NCBI RefSeq assembly: GCF_041224545.1
Contig: NZ_JBGFGP010000148.1
Span: 5,682 to 69,681, forward strand
Reading direction: 5' to 3'
Length of the DNA: 64,000 bases
Source: Sedimentitalea sp041224545
GTDB taxonomy: Bacteria; Pseudomonadota; Alphaproteobacteria; Rhodobacterales; Rhodobacteraceae
The first letter of the stretch is position 1. Every line of letters starts with the position of its first letter. A model generated the notes under the pieces. It was not told the DNA's origin, ran no database searches, and saw nothing but the letters and a program-made list of their open reading frames with translations. The translations under genes were made by a program, and so were the position numbers. Of the stretch, positions 63,352 through 64,000 are shown one piece after another.

Positions 63352-64000
63352 GACGCGTCTCCCTCTCTTGTATCTGTTTGAGCGTAGTGAGACCCAATCC
63401 CGCGAAAAAATCAATCCCTTGGTTCATATTTTTTTCATGTTGGGAAACTTATCAAGTATTTCAAAGTCTCACCGGCGCCCGAATCACGGGCACGTTCCGG
63501 TGCGGTCCTGCTGTATTTGCGGGCAGCGGCCTATATCACGTCCTGGATCATCAAATCCTGGCCGTCATCCTGACGGGCGCCGGTCTCATACAATCATGTC
63601 GTGGATATGAATTGCCCATGATTGCCCCGGGTGTCATCTTTGGTCTCGGCAGAAACCGTATCTGGCTAATCCGCGCAACCGAGTCCGTCACAGACACAAG
63701 AATGCAGGCTCTGAATCGTTGAAATGTTCAGAAAAGCGTCGTGTGCTCCCGAGTATCGTCTTTCAGGTATTTCTGGCTTTCCGTCAGATTTCTGACCCAA
63801 CGCCGGACCGGACGTTCATGCTGTTCGCGGCGAATGCCAGGTCAGAGCCCATGTCGGTCATTTTGATTTCATGCTGCGCCCGCACACGGCGGCGAATATT
63901 CTGCACAAGCACGAGATGGCATGACGCGGTGCGACGGCGATTTCGGCCGTTCGTGAACCTCGCAGAATTTTTGAAGCCGGCAATTCACAGGTCGCGGGAC
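63352..64000. other. Right-edge region without a supported gene
   Basis: No reading frame here has a recognisable domain or a good ribosome-binding site; a plus-strand frame at 63378-63722 is short and lacks codon character typical of the neighbours. The first 120 bases are AT-rich and carry the promoter elements of the dmm operon, including the shared 14-base motif at 63413-63426. The rest is featureless to my eye and may lead to a gene beyond the window. Confidence 0.5.
63413..63426 (+). promoter_or_regulatory. Shared element AATCCCTTGGTTCA upstream of the dmm operon
   Basis: This is a perfect 14-base match to the element at 44867-44880 before amt, on the plus strand while the dmm operon is on the minus strand. 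It lies 62-75 bases upstream of the first dmm gene start. On the minus strand a TTGATA about 25 bases further upstream could be a -35 box, which would put the element near the transcription start, a repressor position. Confidence 0.5.

Noticed and set aside
63378..63722. A 114-codon plus-strand frame at the right edge.
   Set aside because: No ribosome-binding site, no recognisable domain, and it runs across the AT-rich promoter of the dmm operon.

Overview
The window looks like chromosome from a marine alphaproteobacterium of the Roseobacter group (Rhodobacteraceae). The GC content is high, genes are densely packed with many ATGA stop/start overlaps, and the gene set is typical of that group: dmdC/dmdD-like DMSP catabolism genes, plcP-btaA-btaB lipid remodelling, trimethylamine monooxygenase, a haem-dependent dimethylamine demethylase, tripartite TRAP and peptide-type ABC transporters, and a periplasmic sulfite dehydrogenase. 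I see no rRNA, tRNA, CRISPR array, insertion sequence, prophage or plasmid function.

Layout. (1) 385-2452: periplasmic sulfite dehydrogenase (molybdenum subunit plus dihaem cytochrome c). (2) 2589-8089: a complete peptide/opine-type ABC importer operon, followed by a LysR regulator (8235-9158) divergent from a YtcJ-like amidohydrolase and a G3E/CobW GTPase (9270-11818). (3) 11859-14608: a Pho box and plcP-btaA-btaB, which replace phospholipid with phosphorus-free betaine lipid when phosphate is scarce. (4) 14652-16493: a beta-keto acid cleavage enzyme and an SDR, divergent from a long operon (16719-25460) of a second peptide-type ABC importer, a gamma-glutamyltransferase-like enzyme, a DUF1028 protein and a GntR regulator. 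(5) 25516-29236: an AraC regulator divergent from dmdC/dmdD-like genes. (6) 29399-35846: an SGNH hydrolase, an aldehyde dehydrogenase, a 3-hydroxyisobutyrate-dehydrogenase-like enzyme and a three-gene TRAP transporter. (7) 35937-43033: an SDR, HyuB, HyuA and a DAO-type flavin oxidase in one operon, with a rhodanese and an IclR regulator. (8) 43339-44538: an MFS exporter. (9) 45077-63351: a methylated-amine block containing an Amt-family channel protein that lacks both pore histidines, a FadR-type regulator, a signal-less LivK-like binding protein, Tmm, a heterotetrameric sarcosine-oxidase-like complex (B-D-A-G), GlxA-type and XRE-cupin regulators, an APC permease, and the dimethylamine monooxygenase genes with a GcvT-like protein.

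How it works together. Most of the window is for scavenging organic nitrogen, one-carbon units and sulfur compounds. Tmm oxidises trimethylamine to its N-oxide. The Dmm genes take dimethylamine to methylamine plus formaldehyde. The SoxBDAG-like complex oxidises an N-methyl amino acid and can pass the C1 unit to tetrahydrofolate. Short TTGGTTCA or GACCAAT/ATTGGTC elements precede amt, tmm, the GlxA-type regulator and the dmm operon, which suggests a shared FadR-type regulator, probably the one encoded at 46827-47546. All three conventional secreted solute-binding-protein genes are followed by a GC-rich, T-less hairpin. The points most worth testing are the Amt-fold protein without its twin histidines, the cysteine-free delta subunit, and the common operator set.

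Functions come from recognised motifs, family knowledge and context; no database search was run. Start sites were chosen by ribosome-binding site and overlap and may be off by a few codons.
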